Shown: positions 1-8,134 of the stretch, piece by piece
Numbering within the stretch: the first letter of the stretch is position 1
How the letters are laid out: each line of letters opens with the position of its first letter
Origin: JBDREA01 sp043820265
GTDB lineage: Archaea; Altiarchaeota; Altiarchaeia; IMC4; JBDREA01
Assembly (NCBI GenBank): GCA_043820265.1
Contig: JBDREA010000131.1
Location: 1-24,575, forward strand
Direction: 5' to 3'
DNA: 24,575 nt
Notes under the pieces: generated by a model
Database searches by the model: none
Told to the model about the DNA's origin: nothing
The model's input: only the letters and a program-made list of their open reading frames with translations
Program-made: the position numbers and the translations under genes

Positions 1-558
1 GTCAAAGCAGAAGGTGTGGGTGCGATTGAAGCTCTAAGAGATATAGCTCCCGACGCATTCATCGTCGCAGACCTGAAAACGATGGACACAGGCCAAGTGG
101 AAGTGGACATGGCTTTCAACGAGACCGCAGACGGGGTAGTATGCGCTGGCCAGGCCCCATTAGAAGTGATCGAGAAATTCATCTACGAAGCCCGCCGCGT
201 AGGGATACTGAGCTTTCTCGACTTGATAGGAGTCGAGGACCCGATAAAACTCTTGAAAAAGCTCAAGGACCTGCCAGACGTTGTTGAACTGCACCGCGCC
301 ATCGACGAAGAAGACGTAAAGAAACCAAAATGGGAGCTCATCCCAAAAATAAGGGCGACATTCCCAAAAAAGAAGTTTCTCGTCGCAGTCGCAGGCGGCA
401 TCGAACCCGATACCACAGCTTACGCCCTAAAACAGGGAGCAGACATCATCATCGTCGGCAGATACATAACCCAAAGCAAAGACATCGAGAGAAGCACCAG
501 AAACTTCATCAACCTGCTCCAGGGAGACATAGATTTAAAGAGAATACACACGGAGTAA
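1..558 (+). CDS. 3-hexulose-6-phosphate synthase (Hps domain), 5'-truncated by window edge
   Basis: This is the C-terminal part of an orotidine-5'-phosphate-decarboxylase-superfamily enzyme that condenses formaldehyde with ribulose 5-phosphate, or runs in reverse to make ribulose 5-phosphate in archaea lacking a complete pentose phosphate pathway. The frame is open from base 1, so the gene starts upstream. Visible family signatures are the AFIVADLKTMDTG metal/phosphate strand, the DVVELHRAID strand, VAVAGGI and the closing ADIIIVGRYIT phosphate-binding segment. Roughly 185 residues are present, against about 210 for a stand-alone Hps. The missing N-terminus could be either a short Hps start or a formaldehyde-activating (Fae) domain, because Fae-Hps fusions are common in archaea; the window cannot tell. 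The stop at 556-558 lies directly before the next gene, so the two are probably cotranscribed. Confidence 0.88.
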   Translation, partial: VKAEGVGAIEALRDIAPDAFIVADLKTMDTGQVEVDMAFNETADGVVCAGQAPLEVIEKFIYEARRVGILSFLDLIGVEDPIKLLKKLKDLPDVVELHRAIDEEDVKKPKWELIPKIRATFPKKKFLVAVAGGIEPDTTAYALKQGADIIIVGRYITQSKDIERSTRNFINLLQGDIDLKRIHTE

Positions 559-579
559 TTGGAGGAAGAATTCGTCAGG

Positions 580-1149
580 ATGGCATTTTTGGAGGCTTTC
601 CTGACGGGTTTTCTTGTTTTGGGTTTAGCAGAACTAGGAGACAAGACGCAGCTTGCGGTCTTAAGCCTCAGCACCAAGCACCGTCCCGTCGGTGTATTTA
701 TTGGAGTGATGCTTGCCTTCTTTTTAGTCGACGGATTAGCTATTCTTGTAGGGGGGACAGTTTCTCAACTAATAGGTGAATCTGTTATCGCTATATTTTC
801 TGGAGGATTGTTCATCTTTGTAGGTTTATACATGCTTTTTTCCAATGAGGGGAAAGAAGAAAGAAAAGTTGTTGACAAAAACAAAGGATTCATGGGCTCA
901 CTTTCTACTTCCTTCCTTCTTGTTTCTGCGATGGAATTGGGGGACAAAACCCAGATTGCAGCCGCACTTCTCGCAACACAATATGATCCCTTGGGAGTAC
1001 TTGCAGGAACACTTTTTGCACTGGCTTTATTGACTGCATTCACAATTATTGTTGGCAGAAAAATAACAGAAAAAATCCCGACAAGAAAGATAAATACAGC
1101 TGCGGCAACAATATTTATCTTAATTGGAATCGGGACATTAGCATTGTAG
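580..1149 (+). CDS. GDT1/TMEM165 (UPF0016) family cation transporter
   Basis: This is a small polytopic membrane protein of the family that moves Mn2+ or Ca2+ across membranes in exchange for protons. The 189 residues contain two homologous halves of about three helices. Each half carries the diagnostic E-x-G-D-K-T motif, ELGDKTQLA at residues 18-26 and ELGDKTQIA at 119-127, which form the cation site. The halves are separated by a charged loop around residues 89-103 (GKEERKVVDK). I chose the ATG at 580 because the family usually begins only a few residues before the first helix. A TTG at 559, immediately after the upstream stop, would add seven mostly charged residues. GGAGG at 561-565 is the likely ribosome site, although its 14-base spacing is long. 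The gene ends 10 bases from the convergent carB. Confidence 0.9.
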   Translation: MAFLEAFLTGFLVLGLAELGDKTQLAVLSLSTKHRPVGVFIGVMLAFFLVDGLAILVGGTVSQLIGESVIAIFSGGLFIFVGLYMLFSNEGKEERKVVDKNKGFMGSLSTSFLLVSAMELGDKTQIAAALLATQYDPLGVLAGTLFALALLTAFTIIVGRKITEKIPTRKINTAAATIFILIGIGTLAL

Positions 1150-1159
1150 AAAGAATAGT

Positions 1160-4100
1160 CTAAATACCCCTATGGTATTCCTGCAGGGACTTTACTTCAA
1201 TGGCCTTGCCCTTTGCCATGGAGATCCCTTCCGCCACTGCTTTGGCGCCTGCAGCTGTCGTGATGTATGGGATCTTGTAGCTGATTGCTGTCTTTCTGAT
1301 GTAGCTGTCGTCGAATTTGCTTTCTTTTCCTACGGGCGTGTTTATGACCAGCTGGATCTCTCCGTTCTTTATTGCGTCAACGATGTTTGGCCGGCCTTCA
1401 TGGAGTTTTTTTATCAGAGTGGCCTTCACACCGTTTATTTCGAGGAATTTTTGGGTTCCCTCTGTTGCAACAATTGACAATCCAATTTCATCGAGTTTTT
1501 TCATTGAAGGCAGTATCTGTTTTTTGTCTTGGTCTGAGACTGTGACGAGAACTGTGCCCTCGGTCGGAAGCTTCATCTTCGCCGCCTCCTGTGACTTATA
1601 GAAGGCCAAACCAAAACTGTCAGCTATCCCTAGGACCTCACCGGTCGATCTCATCTCGGGGCCTAGAAGTGGGTCGACTCCAGGGAAGCGGTCGAAGGGA
1701 AACACTGCTTCCTTGACTCCGAAATGCGGGATTTTTTTTGATTTTAGATGTAAGTCGCTTAATTTTTTTCCAAGCATAATTTGGGTTGCGATGCGCGCCA
1801 TCGAAATATTACAGACCTTAGATACGAGAGGGACAGTTCTGGAAGCTCTGGGGTTAGCTTCCAACACATAAACGATATCATCTGCGATGGCATACTGGAT
1901 GTTCATCAGCCCAACTACTTTTAATTCTATAGCAATCCTTTTTGTATATTCTTTTATGGTCTTTAAATGTTTTTCTGGTATGCTAATTGGAGGTATAACG
2001 CATGCCGAGTCGCCTGAGTGAACTCCCGCCAATTCTATGTGCTCCATGACAGCGGGAACAAAGGCATCGGTTCCGTCAGATATCGCGTCGGCTTCGGCTT
2101 CGATGGCGTTTTCAAGAAACTTGTCGATAAGTATCGGTCTCTCGGGTGTAACTTCAACCGCGGCAGCCATATAGCGTTTCAGCATTTCTTCGTCGGATAC
2201 GACCTCCATTCCTCGCCCACCGAGGACGTAAGACGGCCTGACGATTAGGGGGTAGCCAATTTTTTCTGCGATAACAAGTGCTTCTTTGAGGCAGGACGCC
2301 ATTCCCGCTTCAGGCATGGGTATACTGAGTTTTTTCATCATGCTTCTAAATCGGTCTCGGTCTTCGGCTAAATCAATCGTTTCAGATGAGGTTCCGATGA
2401 TTTTCACTCCCGCCTCTTCGAGTTCTTTTGCAATGTTTAGGGGGGTCTGACCTCCGAATTGCACTATCACTCCTTCGGGTTTTTCCTTTTCATAGATGGA
2501 GAGCACGTCTTCGACGGTCAAGGGCTCAAAGTAGAGTTTATCAGAGGTGTCGTAGTCCGTAGAGACAGTCTCCGGATTGCAGTTGACCATGATAGTCTCA
2601 ACTCCTGCGTCTCTAATCGCGAATGCGGCGTGAACACAGCAATAGTCGAATTCGATTCCTTGACCTATCCTGTTTGGACCGCCTCCTAAAATCATTATCT
2701 TTTTGTTACTGCTAACTGGGACCTTGTCCGGGGCGTTATATGTTGAGTAATAATAGGCAGCATCTTCGACACCGGATACGGGAACTGCATCCCATGCCTC
2801 AACGACACCAAGAGTTGTCCTGTGTTTTCTGATTTCAACTTCACTTACTCCAAGAATTCTTGCGAGGTATCTGTCTGCAAATCCGTCTTTTTTTGCCTGG
2901 CTCAATAGGTCGTCTGGGAGTTTTTTACCCTTAAACTTCAGAATCTCCTCTTCCAAATCAACGAGTTCTTTCATTTGCTCTATGAACCAAGGTTTGATAT
3001 GGGTTTTCTTGTAGAGCTCATTTACATCCACTCCTTTGCGGATGGCTTCATACATAATGAACTGTCGTTCGCTTGACGGATTGTTCAACAATTCCATTAG
3101 TTGTTCAAGCGACTTTTCGTGGAAGTCTTTAGCAAATCCGAGACCGTAACGTCCGGTCTCAAGTGATCTAATTGATTTTTGGAAGGCTTCTTTGTATGTT
3201 TTCCCGATGCTCATCGATTCACCGACGGCCCGCATCTGGGTACCGAGCTTGTCCTTTGATCCCTTGAACTTCTCAAAGCCGAATCGGGCGAACTTTACAA
3301 CTACGTAGTCGCCTGAGGGTGTATATTTTTCTAAAGTGCCGTCTCGCCAATAGGGTATCTCATCCATCGTCAGACCTGCTGCCAACTTTGAAGAAACGAA
3401 TGCTATTGGAAATCCGGTGGCCTTCGATGCCAGAGCCGACGACCTAGAGGTGCGCGGATTGATCTCTATTACTACCACTCTTCCAGTTTTTGGGTCATGG
3501 GCGAATTGGGTGTTTGTGCCGCCAATGACCTGGATTGCTTCGACTATATCGTAAGAATATTTCTGCAGTTTCTCTTGCAGTTTTTTATCGATCGTAAGCA
3601 TTGGGGCAGTGCAGTAGGAGTCTCCTGTATGCACTCCCATGGCGTCGACGTTCTCGATAAAACATACTGTTATCATCTGGTTTTTGGCATCGCGAACGAC
3701 TTCGAGCTCCAGTTCCTCCCAACCTTCAACCGATTCCTCTACGAGAATCTGACCAACAAGGCTTGCAGATAACCCTTCTCTTACCTGGTCTTTGAATTCC
3801 TCCATGTTGTAGACGAGTCCTCCGCCCGCTCCCCCCATGGTGTATGCTGGGCGTATGACACATGGTAATCCGATTTTTTCTACGGCTTTTTCTGCTTGCT
3901 CCAAGGTGTTTGCGGTCAGGCTTTCGGGCATCTCGATTCCAAGCTTATCCATTGTGTCCTTGAATGCCTGGCGGTCTTCTCCACGTTTTATCGCATCCAC
4001 CTGGACTCCAATAACTTTTACCTTGTATTTTTCGAGGATCCCATGATTGAATAGTTCGCTTGTGAGATTCAAACCGGATTGCCCGCCCAAGTTAGGTAGT

Positions 4101-4357
4101 AGGGCATCTGGACGTTCTTTTTTGATTATCTCCTCCATTGCTTCAAGTGTGAGTGGTTCTATGTAGGTGACGTCAGCCGTATCTGGATCAGTCATAATGG
4201 TTGCGGGATTCGAGTTGACAAGAACAATCTTGTAACCTAGACTTCGAAGCGCTTTACACGCTTGTGTTCCAGAGTAATCAAATTCACAGGCTTGCCCGAT
4301 AACGATGGGACCAGACCCAATAACCATAATTTTATTTATGTCTTCTCTCTTCGCCAT
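1160..4357 (-). CDS. carB: Carbamoyl-phosphate synthase large subunit
   Basis: This subunit makes carbamoyl phosphate from bicarbonate, ammonia delivered by the small subunit, and two ATP, feeding pyrimidine and arginine synthesis. At 1,065 residues it has normal full length. The duplicated synthetase halves are plain: the first opens with KIMVIGSGPIVIGQACEFDY and the second, around residue 550, with KIMILGGGPNRIGQGIEFDY. Each carries the ATP-grasp GVHTGDS or GVHSGDS segment and the EINPRTSRSSALASKATG or EANPRASRTVPLVSKV metal-binding strand. An oligomerisation region lies between them, and an MGS-like allosteric domain fills about residues 940-1065. The start is supported by an AAGGTG ribosome site about 8 bases upstream on this strand. 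carA is not adjacent; the gene stands alone, divergent from the gene at 4489. Confidence 0.97.
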   Translation of the reverse strand: MAKREDINKIMVIGSGPIVIGQACEFDYSGTQACKALRSLGYKIVLVNSNPATIMTDPDTADVTYIEPLTLEAMEEIIKKERPDALLPNLGGQSGLNLTSELFNHGILEKYKVKVIGVQVDAIKRGEDRQAFKDTMDKLGIEMPESLTANTLEQAEKAVEKIGLPCVIRPAYTMGGAGGGLVYNMEEFKDQVREGLSASLVGQILVEESVEGWEELELEVVRDAKNQMITVCFIENVDAMGVHTGDSYCTAPMLTIDKKLQEKLQKYSYDIVEAIQVIGGTNTQFAHDPKTGRVVVIEINPRTSRSSALASKATGFPIAFVSSKLAAGLTMDEIPYWRDGTLEKYTPSGDYVVVKFARFGFEKFKGSKDKLGTQMRAVGESMSIGKTYKEAFQKSIRSLETGRYGLGFAKDFHEKSLEQLMELLNNPSSERQFIMYEAIRKGVDVNELYKKTHIKPWFIEQMKELVDLEEEILKFKGKKLPDDLLSQAKKDGFADRYLARILGVSEVEIRKHRTTLGVVEAWDAVPVSGVEDAAYYYSTYNAPDKVPVSSNKKIMILGGGPNRIGQGIEFDYCCVHAAFAIRDAGVETIMVNCNPETVSTDYDTSDKLYFEPLTVEDVLSIYEKEKPEGVIVQFGGQTPLNIAKELEEAGVKIIGTSSETIDLAEDRDRFRSMMKKLSIPMPEAGMASCLKEALVIAEKIGYPLIVRPSYVLGGRGMEVVSDEEMLKRYMAAAVEVTPERPILIDKFLENAIEAEADAISDGTDAFVPAVMEHIELAGVHSGDSACVIPPISIPEKHLKTIKEYTKRIAIELKVVGLMNIQYAIADDIVYVLEANPRASRTVPLVSKVCNISMARIATQIMLGKKLSDLHLKSKKIPHFGVKEAVFPFDRFPGVDPLLGPEMRSTGEVLGIADSFGLAFYKSQEAAKMKLPTEGTVLVTVSDQDKKQILPSMKKLDEIGLSIVATEGTQKFLEINGVKATLIKKLHEGRPNIVDAIKNGEIQLVINTPVGKESKFDDSYIRKTAISYKIPYITTAAGAKAVAEGISMAKGKAIEVKSLQEYHRGI

Positions 4358-4488
4358 ATTTCACACCTTTCCAATAAAATCGTTTCTAAGAAATAAAAAT
4401 GATTTCTTTAATGGCTGCTTTTTGCTTTCCAAAAGAATACTGATTCAGATTTTAACCCACAAAAAAAACAATCATTAACGGAGTAAAA
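4358..4488. promoter_or_regulatory. Divergent intergenic region between carB and the membrane-protein gene
   Basis: This A/T-rich 131-base gap must hold promoters for both flanking genes. On the plus strand GGAG at 4480-4483 lies 5 bases before the ATG at 4489. On the minus strand the AAGGTG ribosome site of carB lies near 4366-4371, and an A/T-rich stretch at about 4387-4402 (TTTTTATTTCTT on that strand) is the best TATA candidate. I see no convincing operator palindrome or riboswitch. Confidence 0.4.
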
Positions 4489-5115
4489 ATGAAATCATAC
4501 TTTTGGATAGCGGTGGCGTTTGTTCTGCTTTCAGTTTCGGCTGGCGCCCAGTGGGATGACTGCCCGTTCGGGGAGGTCGGAGACGAGTACCCTGGAGACT
4601 GCGTCCGCTACGTCGACACAGACGGAGATGGTATATGCGACCATAGTGAGCCCGCACCCGAAGACATGGTATCTGAGGTATTCGTCGAATCCCAGGAAGC
4701 GACCATCCTCCCAGCCGCGAATCCCATATCTACTCAGACGAAAAATTCCTCCTCAATTGAATTCCTTCCTCGGACATCCGCTTCCCCCAAGGTCCCCTTC
4801 GACCCCTACAACGCCATCCCAGTCAGCGCGTTGATGTTGATCCTCTTTGGGGGAACCGAGTATTTTGTGAGGAATGGGAGGGTTCCGGTATTGACTGCAA
4901 AATACTTCTGGAACTCATTACTGGCCGTATCATTTCTCGTCACGGCTTTAACATCTATTCCCTCGCTTTTCCCACAACTTGATGCAGGAGCAAGAATCAT
5001 AAACTGGCACGTCGAATTCGGCCTAGTGATGATATGGGTAGGGCTCTACCACCTCTGGGGGAGAAGAAGCTTCTACACAAAATGCTTTCCTAGAGGAAAA
5101 AAGAAGTGTGATTAA
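4489..5115 (+). CDS. Exported membrane protein with Ca-loop-like motif and probable bis-His heme helix pair (DUF4405-like C-terminus)
   Basis: The 208-residue product begins with a signal peptide (residues 1-20, cleavage after SAGA). A short extracytoplasmic segment follows, with Cys25, Cys38 and Cys50 and the loop YVDTDGDGICDHSEPAPED (residues 41-59). This CPFG...YPGDC...DTDGDGICD arrangement occurs in membrane redox proteins that carry 4Fe-4S or FMN-binding modules. After a Ser/Pro-rich linker (about 60-105) come three hydrophobic segments at about 109-127, 139-163 and 171-192. The last contains His174 and His188, a 14-residue spacing and H-x3-G / H-x-W context like the heme-binding helices of DUF4405-type cytochromes. 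I infer a membrane electron-transfer role; no substrate is suggested. Start supported by GGAG 5 bases upstream. A second His pair for a full heme site is not obvious, so the heme call is tentative. Confidence 0.65.
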   Translation: MKSYFWIAVAFVLLSVSAGAQWDDCPFGEVGDEYPGDCVRYVDTDGDGICDHSEPAPEDMVSEVFVESQEATILPAANPISTQTKNSSSIEFLPRTSASPKVPFDPYNAIPVSALMLILFGGTEYFVRNGRVPVLTAKYFWNSLLAVSFLVTALTSIPSLFPQLDAGARIINWHVEFGLVMIWVGLYHLWGRRSFYTKCFPRGKKKCD

Positions 5116-5117
5116 CG

Positions 5118-5129
5118 TTTTTCTTTTTC
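5118..5129 (+). terminator. Candidate archaeal oligo-T terminator
   Basis: A pyrimidine stretch made of two T5 runs separated by one C (5118-5128) begins three bases after the upstream stop codon and precedes the next ATG by about 22 bases. Archaeal RNA polymerase terminates at such U-tracts without needing a hairpin, and no hairpin is seen. This may uncouple the genes on either side. Confidence 0.4.
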
Positions 5130-5151
5130 TCCTTCCCTATAGATTACTGTT

Positions 5152-7203
5152 ATGTCAAAAACTGTTGAGAAAAAGGTGGTTGTTAAAGCCGGAGTTGAAG
5201 TTGCTCAAATCCAACCAAAGCAGATTAAAAGACCACCTGGAACAGCATTTGTTTTAGCAGCACTAGATACTGATGAATTCAGCGATCCTGATATTTTGGA
5301 TAATCTCATCAAAAACCGGATCATCCTTCCTCTCACTCCAAAAACCTCAGCAAACGGAACCGAATATAAGGGGGTCGGAGAAAGAATCCAACTTGATGTT
5401 GAGTGGAATCTGAAAAAACAGAATCTCCCCTATGAACTCGATCAAATCTATTTTGTACCTGTTCACAGCATGTTGAAGGGGATCCCAGGTCTGCATGCGA
5501 GAAGTGCGAATATCGATGTGCCACTTGAATTGGTTGGAGTCGAACCAACCCACTCCATCAAGGGTCCAGGAGTTCGATCTTATAAGGCTTCGGAAACTAG
5601 TGGGGCCTATGCAATTAGTTTAGCCGAAGAAATATTCGAAAGGCAGGGACAGGGATTTGCTTTTATTGGGACAACCAGAACTGCCATTAAGGTATCTCAG
5701 GAATTGCAGGCTGAATTTGAGAAAGCCCGAAGAGAAGGTGATCCCATCATTAGAAGAGCTATTGTGAGGGGGATTACAGAAGTTTTCACTGTCAAACCAG
5801 GTGCAGTATTCCGGCCCCTTCAGCAAATCGTATATCTGAGGCATCCGTGGAAATTCCTCGAAGACTACCAAGAAGATCTTCTACCTGACGATAAAGCATA
5901 CATTCAGGGCAGGATGGAAAGTGACAGAAAAACAAATAAACATGAGGTGTTAAAAGGGCTTCGGGGGTCTGGTTTTTTTAAATTACACAATGCTCATCTT
6001 TGGCCTAAGTGGTTAGATGCGACAATTGAAAAAATCCATTCATATTCTAATGAGTTCACCGAAGCGAGAATGATGGTTTTAATGGAGGAATTTATTAGAA
6101 ATCCAAACAAAGATCCTCACTCTCTAACTCAGATTAAATCATTTCAGGATTCTCTTTCAGATCAAAGTATGTTTTCTAATAATCCTTTGGGGAGAGAGAC
6201 TTTGGTAACTGTTGATTGGCTGGAAAATTTTAGAAGCGAAGCCCAATCTATAAGGTCGTCTCAGGGTGAGGAAGCATATCGGAAAAAACTTAGGAGATTT
6301 TATGAAATCTTTGGAGATGACAAATTAGGGTGCTTTATGGCTATTGAAGGTCTAGTAACAGATCTAGATCGAGCCAATCTCCTTCCACTTAAAAAAATAA
6401 CATATGGCTCGGATCCGGTTGAGGATCTAAAAGATGAAGAGATAACTACACCTACCATCTATAGTGAAGATAAAAAACTGCCTATTACTGATGTCATTGA
6501 TACAATTGAGGATGTAGCTAGGGAGGCTCCGATTGTTAAAAACATGATTCTCAGAGACCAGGTTTTATTCGAATACGACGTCCCCCTTCAGACTAGAATG
6601 GGTGAACTTCCAAACTTAAAAAGAAAAATGCAGAAGGCAGACTTCGAGACCTGGCAGAAAGTCTTCAAACACTATGGATTAGATTTAACGGGAAGAGAAA
6701 TGGGGGAAGGGGATGAAGTAGGTCTCTTGAAAGTTAAAAGAGCTAGTAACAGAGAAAGAATTAGCATGAAACAGGCTCGAGCAGAGATTGGGACAAAATT
6801 TGTCCTTTCAACTTTCGTGAACTATCATCTAATGCACAACCGATTGAACGGCGTATTTTCGAGCAGAGGAGGATCTAGCCTTCTGGAGCAGAACACTACA
6901 GCCACCGGGCATGTAGTCGATCTAGACACAGCAAAAACTCATCTAGAAGAAAAAGAATTAGGAAACCAATTCCGGAAAGCCGATGAATATGATCTGGGAA
7001 CTCTATGGGTGGCAATGGCAGCGAAACTCTTCAACATGGAAAAAGACGATATGGGAAGATTGGCTCGTAATAAACTCACCCATCCCTTCGCCCAAAGAAA
7101 AAAAGAAGCCTGGCTTACATACAAAAGAATAGCTTTGTATGGTATAAGTTTAATCAAGGAAGGAAAGGAATACCTTGGGATAACTGATAATCCTACTGAG
7201 TAA
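5152..7203 (+). CDS. Unrecognised soluble protein, 683 residues
   Basis: I do not recognise this family. The product has no signal peptide and no membrane helix, has a single cysteine (in KLGCFMAIEGL), and is rich in charged residues, so it is probably cytoplasmic. The N-terminal ~30 residues are Lys/Val-rich (KVVVKAGVEVAQIQPKQIKRPPG). The middle is helical and charged. Near the C-terminus, YHLMHNRLNG is followed about 25 residues later by GHVVDLDTAKTH. A His/Asn cluster followed by an Asp-x-Asp strand is the spacing seen in kinase-like folds (catalytic H..N, metal D), but the glycine-rich loop and lysine expected upstream are not evident, so this is only a suggestion. ATG at 5152 is the first start; its ribosome site is weak. 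The stop abuts the stop of the convergent PAC2 gene with no spacer. Confidence 0.75.
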   Translation: MSKTVEKKVVVKAGVEVAQIQPKQIKRPPGTAFVLAALDTDEFSDPDILDNLIKNRIILPLTPKTSANGTEYKGVGERIQLDVEWNLKKQNLPYELDQIYFVPVHSMLKGIPGLHARSANIDVPLELVGVEPTHSIKGPGVRSYKASETSGAYAISLAEEIFERQGQGFAFIGTTRTAIKVSQELQAEFEKARREGDPIIRRAIVRGITEVFTVKPGAVFRPLQQIVYLRHPWKFLEDYQEDLLPDDKAYIQGRMESDRKTNKHEVLKGLRGSGFFKLHNAHLWPKWLDATIEKIHSYSNEFTEARMMVLMEEFIRNPNKDPHSLTQIKSFQDSLSDQSMFSNNPLGRETLVTVDWLENFRSEAQSIRSSQGEEAYRKKLRRFYEIFGDDKLGCFMAIEGLVTDLDRANLLPLKKITYGSDPVEDLKDEEITTPTIYSEDKKLPITDVIDTIEDVAREAPIVKNMILRDQVLFEYDVPLQTRMGELPNLKRKMQKADFETWQKVFKHYGLDLTGREMGEGDEVGLLKVKRASNRERISMKQARAEIGTKFVLSTFVNYHLMHNRLNGVFSSRGGSSLLEQNTTATGHVVDLDTAKTHLEEKELGNQFRKADEYDLGTLWVAMAAKLFNMEKDDMGRLARNKLTHPFAQRKKEAWLTYKRIALYGISLIKEGKEYLGITDNPTE

Positions 7204-7974
7204 TCACCTGATATAACTTAAGTCTTCGCTGCTTCCTTCTGGTGTGTGGTGTTTGAGCATTTTTTCGTGGGCGCTTATCATTTTTGTGATTTTTGTCATT
7301 TGTTCTTCGGTTTCTTTGGCTTTGGCTTCGAGTTTTTTCATGTCTACTTTTATACCCAGGATTTTTGTCAGGGTTTCGAGGACTGCTTCGGCGCTTCTTG
7401 CGTCGATGATTTGTCCGTGGGTTTCGCCCATCAGACATATTGCTTCTAGGTCTTTTTTATTGCAGAGGCCGAGTAGGAGGCCTGAGGCTCCGAATATCGC
7501 TCCTCCTCCCTTGAATATTATTCCGTGTTTTTTTGTTTCTTCGACGAGTTTTTTCTGGTTTGCCGCCCCGAATACCCTGGGAGTTTGAGTCAATACTCCC
7601 GTTCCAAGACCGCCTAATGTGTAAATCCTTTTAAGATCGAATTCGGAAAATACGTCGATTATTCTTTCCGAAATCTGGTATTGGCTGTCGGGGGTGATCC
7701 CCTGAAAGTCGCCTACGAGAAATATGAGGTCATTTTTCTTGCCTTTGGAGTAGTAAAAGTCCATGCTCACCATTTTTATGATGCCGTCATCGCCGATCAA
7801 AACCTGGGGCGGGAGAAATGGGCTGTACATTCGCGCAAACAGTTTGGCTTTTAACTCAGTTATCATGTGGTCTGCAGCGAGTTTTCCCACCAATCCGATT
7901 CCAGGCAATCCCTCTATCAGAATCGCCTTTTTTAGTTCGGGTTTTTCCAGGAATTCAACTTCGATTACATCCAT
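7204..7974 (-). CDS. PAC2-family protein (archaeal proteasome-assembly-chaperone homologue)
   Basis: The 256-residue protein belongs to the PAC2 family, whose eukaryotic members help assemble the 20S proteasome and whose archaeal members (PbaB-like) form oligomers that bind proteasome-activating ATPases or nascent core particles. Signatures seen are AILIEGLPGIGLVGKLAADH (residues 17-36), the LIFLVGDFQG strand, TLGGLGTG, and FKGGGAIFGASGLLLGLC followed by CLMGETHGQIIDARSAEAVLETL. The last ~45 residues form a charged helix (KKLEAKAKETEEQMTKITKM), probably a coiled coil. It is the third gene of an aIF2-alpha / nop10 / PAC2 operon, with one base between the nop10 stop and this ATG. This order is widespread in archaea. 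A direct proteasome role here is inferred from family, not shown. Confidence 0.9.
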   Translation of the reverse strand: MDVIEVEFLEKPELKKAILIEGLPGIGLVGKLAADHMITELKAKLFARMYSPFLPPQVLIGDDGIIKMVSMDFYYSKGKKNDLIFLVGDFQGITPDSQYQISERIIDVFSEFDLKRIYTLGGLGTGVLTQTPRVFGAANQKKLVEETKKHGIIFKGGGAIFGASGLLLGLCNKKDLEAICLMGETHGQIIDARSAEAVLETLTKILGIKVDMKKLEAKAKETEEQMTKITKMISAHEKMLKHHTPEGSSEDLSYIR

Positions 7975-7975
7975 C

Positions 7976-8134
7976 TTATCTCTTCTCCATTTGGTGTTTC
8001 AGTAACCTCCTGTATTTTCCGTATCTGTCTTGGGGAGAGTATCTTGGAGGTTTAGGAGGTCTGGTCTTTTCCCCGCAACTGCAAACCTTATTCAGGGTAT
8101 ATTGGCCGCATTTGCTGCATTTCAACAGTCTCAT
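7976..8134 (-). CDS. nop10: Ribosome biogenesis protein Nop10 (H/ACA RNP component)
   Basis: This 52-residue gene is short enough to be missed. The product reads MRLLKCSKCGQYTL at the N-terminus and RYSPQDRYGKYRRLLK at residues 31-46, the classic Nop10 signature. Nop10 binds the pseudouridine synthase Cbf5 and stabilises its active site in the guide-RNA-directed pseudouridylation complex. Cysteines 6, 9, 18 and 20 should form the zinc ribbon of archaeal Nop10. The second pair is C-S-C rather than the usual C-P-x-C, one residue shorter. The ATG overlaps the aIF2-alpha stop as ATGA (8131-8134), and the stop is one base from the PAC2 start, so translation is probably coupled throughout. Confidence 0.95.
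   Translation of the reverse strand: MRLLKCSKCGQYTLNKVCSCGEKTRPPKPPRYSPQDRYGKYRRLLKHQMEKR

Noticed and set aside
559..579. TTG start at 559 for the GDT1-family gene
   Set aside because: The ATG at 580 gives the usual family N-terminus; TTG would add seven mostly charged residues and lies against the preceding stop codon. It cannot be fully excluded.
5533..5549. tRNA T-arm-like sequence (5-bp stem GTTGG/CCAAC; on the minus strand the loop reads TTCGACT)
   Set aside because: No matching acceptor, D or anticodon arms can be found at the right distances on either strand, and it lies inside a long open gene with sensible protein sequence.
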